Shown piece after piece: positions 63,094 through 64,000 of a stretch of DNA of 64,000 bases (position 1 is the first letter of the stretch; every line of letters starts with the position of its first letter). Source of the stretch: CBDCGV01 sp965216955. GTDB lineage: Bacteria > Bacteroidota > Bacteroidia > Chitinophagales > JADIYW01. Location of the stretch: NCBI GenBank assembly GCA_965216955.1, contig CBDCGV010000017.1, positions 1-64,000 of the forward strand, read 5' to 3'. The notes beneath the pieces are model-generated. The model was given only the letters and a program-made list of their open reading frames with translations. It did not search any database and was not told where the DNA came from. Position numbers and translations under genes: made by a program.

Positions 63094-64000
63094 ATGATGA
63101 TTTCGATAAAACAGCAAGTAAGTAATCTACCACAGAAACCAGGGATATACAAATACTATGGCGCTGAAGAAAAAATCTTGTATATCGGAAAAGCAAAAAA
63201 TCTTAAAAAGAGAGTGGCTTCCTACTTTACTGAAAAACGTTCTACCAGTGCACGATTAAAACTCTTAGTTAAGAAGATTGAAAAAATTGAATACACTATA
63301 GTTGATTCTGAGAAAGATGCTTTGTTGTTAGAAAACTCTTTAATAAAACAACACCAACCTAAATACAATATCCAATTAAAAGACGATAAATCTTTCCCTT
63401 ACATAGTTATACTGAATGAAGCATTCCCGAGAATTTTTCTAACCAGAAGAATTAAAGATGACGGATCATATTATTTTGGCCCTTACACCTCTGTAAAACG
63501 GGTACGTAGCATTTTGAACCTCATAAAAAAGATTTACCCTATTAGAAGTTGCTCCTTAAACCTTGCCGAGAAACACCTCAAAAAGGAGAAATATAAAGTA
63601 TGTCTTGAATATCACATTGGAAATTGTTTAGGACCTTGTGAATTGAAGCAAAATGTAAACGATTATAATAACAATATTGCCCAGATAAAGGAAATCTTAA
63701 AAGGGAAAGTTACTGTCGTAAAAAAAGAATTAAGGAGACAACTTGAAGAACAAGTAGAACGTTTGGAATTTGAGAAAGCTGATTTCACGAAAAAGAAATT
63801 AGATTCATTAAGCGAATATATTGCAAGTTCTACAGTTGTAAATCCAAATCTAGGAAATCTACATGTATTTGGATATACAGAAAATAAGAATAAATCTTAT
63901 ATAAGTTACTTGCGTATTGTAGATGGAACGATTATCAAAACAAACGGTTTAGTGGTAACAGCAAAACTTGAAGAAACTAAAGAAGAAATGTTGTTGTATG
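63094..64000 (+). CDS. uvrC: Excinuclease ABC subunit C, 3' end outside window
   Basis: Makes both incisions in nucleotide excision repair. The read part (about 302 residues) starts with the GIY-YIG nuclease domain (KPGIYKYYGAEEKILYIGKAKNL), then YFGPYTSVKRVRSILNLI with conserved Arg, the Cys cluster CLEYHIGNCLGPC, and the UvrBC-contact region. ATG at 63094 or 63097. It runs past position 64000, so the Cho-like second domain is not visible. Confidence 0.93.
   Translation, partial: MMISIKQQVSNLPQKPGIYKYYGAEEKILYIGKAKNLKKRVASYFTEKRSTSARLKLLVKKIEKIEYTIVDSEKDALLLENSLIKQHQPKYNIQLKDDKSFPYIVILNEAFPRIFLTRRIKDDGSYYFGPYTSVKRVRSILNLIKKIYPIRSCSLNLAEKHLKKEKYKVCLEYHIGNCLGPCELKQNVNDYNNNIAQIKEILKGKVTVVKKELRRQLEEQVERLEFEKADFTKKKLDSLSEYIASSTVVNPNLGNLHVFGYTENKNKSYISYLRIVDGTIIKTNGLVVTAKLEETKEEMLLY

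Overview
The window is an AT-rich, densely packed chromosomal segment of a member of the Bacteroidota, most likely order Flavobacteriales. Lineage markers are the TAnnTTTG -7 promoter elements, type IX secretion (T9SS) signals and a PorW/SprE-like protein, a GSII-type glutamine synthetase, a short CarB without its C-terminal allosteric domain, a DUF4834-like small protein and an OxyR/AhpC/AhpD set. No tRNA, rRNA, CRISPR array, prophage or insertion sequence was seen.

Layout. 1-4.8 kb: lytic transglycosylase, gatA and tatA on the minus strand, a sterol-desaturase-family protein, and two small conserved proteins. 4.8-9.1 kb: translation block rplM-rpsI-rpsB-tsf, then pyrH-frr. 9.2-11.7 kb: two paralogous phasin-like proteins (one with a histone-H1-like Lys/Ala tail), a 156-bp imperfect palindrome and a secreted nuclease-like lipoprotein. 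11.7-17.2 kb: sucA-odhB-lpd (2-oxoglutarate dehydrogenase). 17.3-22.3 kb: rpsT, a DUF445 protein, a second sterol-desaturase-family protein, a frameshifted DUF547 gene and an M19-like peptidase. 22.3-28.7 kb: sulfur assimilation operon (sulfite reductase, cobA, precorrin-2 dehydrogenase, cysH) next to divergent oxyR and ahpC. 28.7-31.1 kb: three frameshift-damaged genes (ahpD, a DinB-like gene, a nucleotidyltransferase). 31.2-35.8 kb: a solute:sodium symporter, an SRPBCC protein, and a YHYH-MORN-SCO cluster. 35.8-39.8 kb: CvpA, YqeY, a DUF4834-like protein and CarB. 39.9-47.4 kb: T9SS-exported protein, glutamine synthetase, a three-gene GDP-heptose pathway and a free-standing T9SS sorting domain. 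47.5-55.6 kb: ruvC, HIT, greA, a hydroxyacid dehydrogenase, rsmA, pdxA, yceD-rpmF, efp, accB-accC. 55.6-64 kb: AtpI-like pair, bactofilin, M23 peptidase, PorW/SprE-like protein, PBP1A and the start of uvrC.

The most interesting signal is a probable cysteine-sensing attenuator ahead of the sulfite-reductase operon. An uncatalogued 20-codon ORF (26959 to 26897, minus strand) has five consecutive Cys codons. It is followed by an intrinsic terminator whose stem is fully paired only in minus-strand RNA. A competing pairing exists between the leader's stop-codon region and the 5' arm of that terminator. Together these give a complete ribosome-stalling attenuation model for sulfide and cysteine synthesis.

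Other points are a nucleotidyltransferase-phosphatase-P-loop-kinase triple fusion that condenses GDP-heptose synthesis into three genes, a secreted protein consisting only of a T9SS sorting domain, and a local cluster of single-base indels in accessory genes that is either real decay or sequence error. All function calls rest on reading the sequence; no database search was run.
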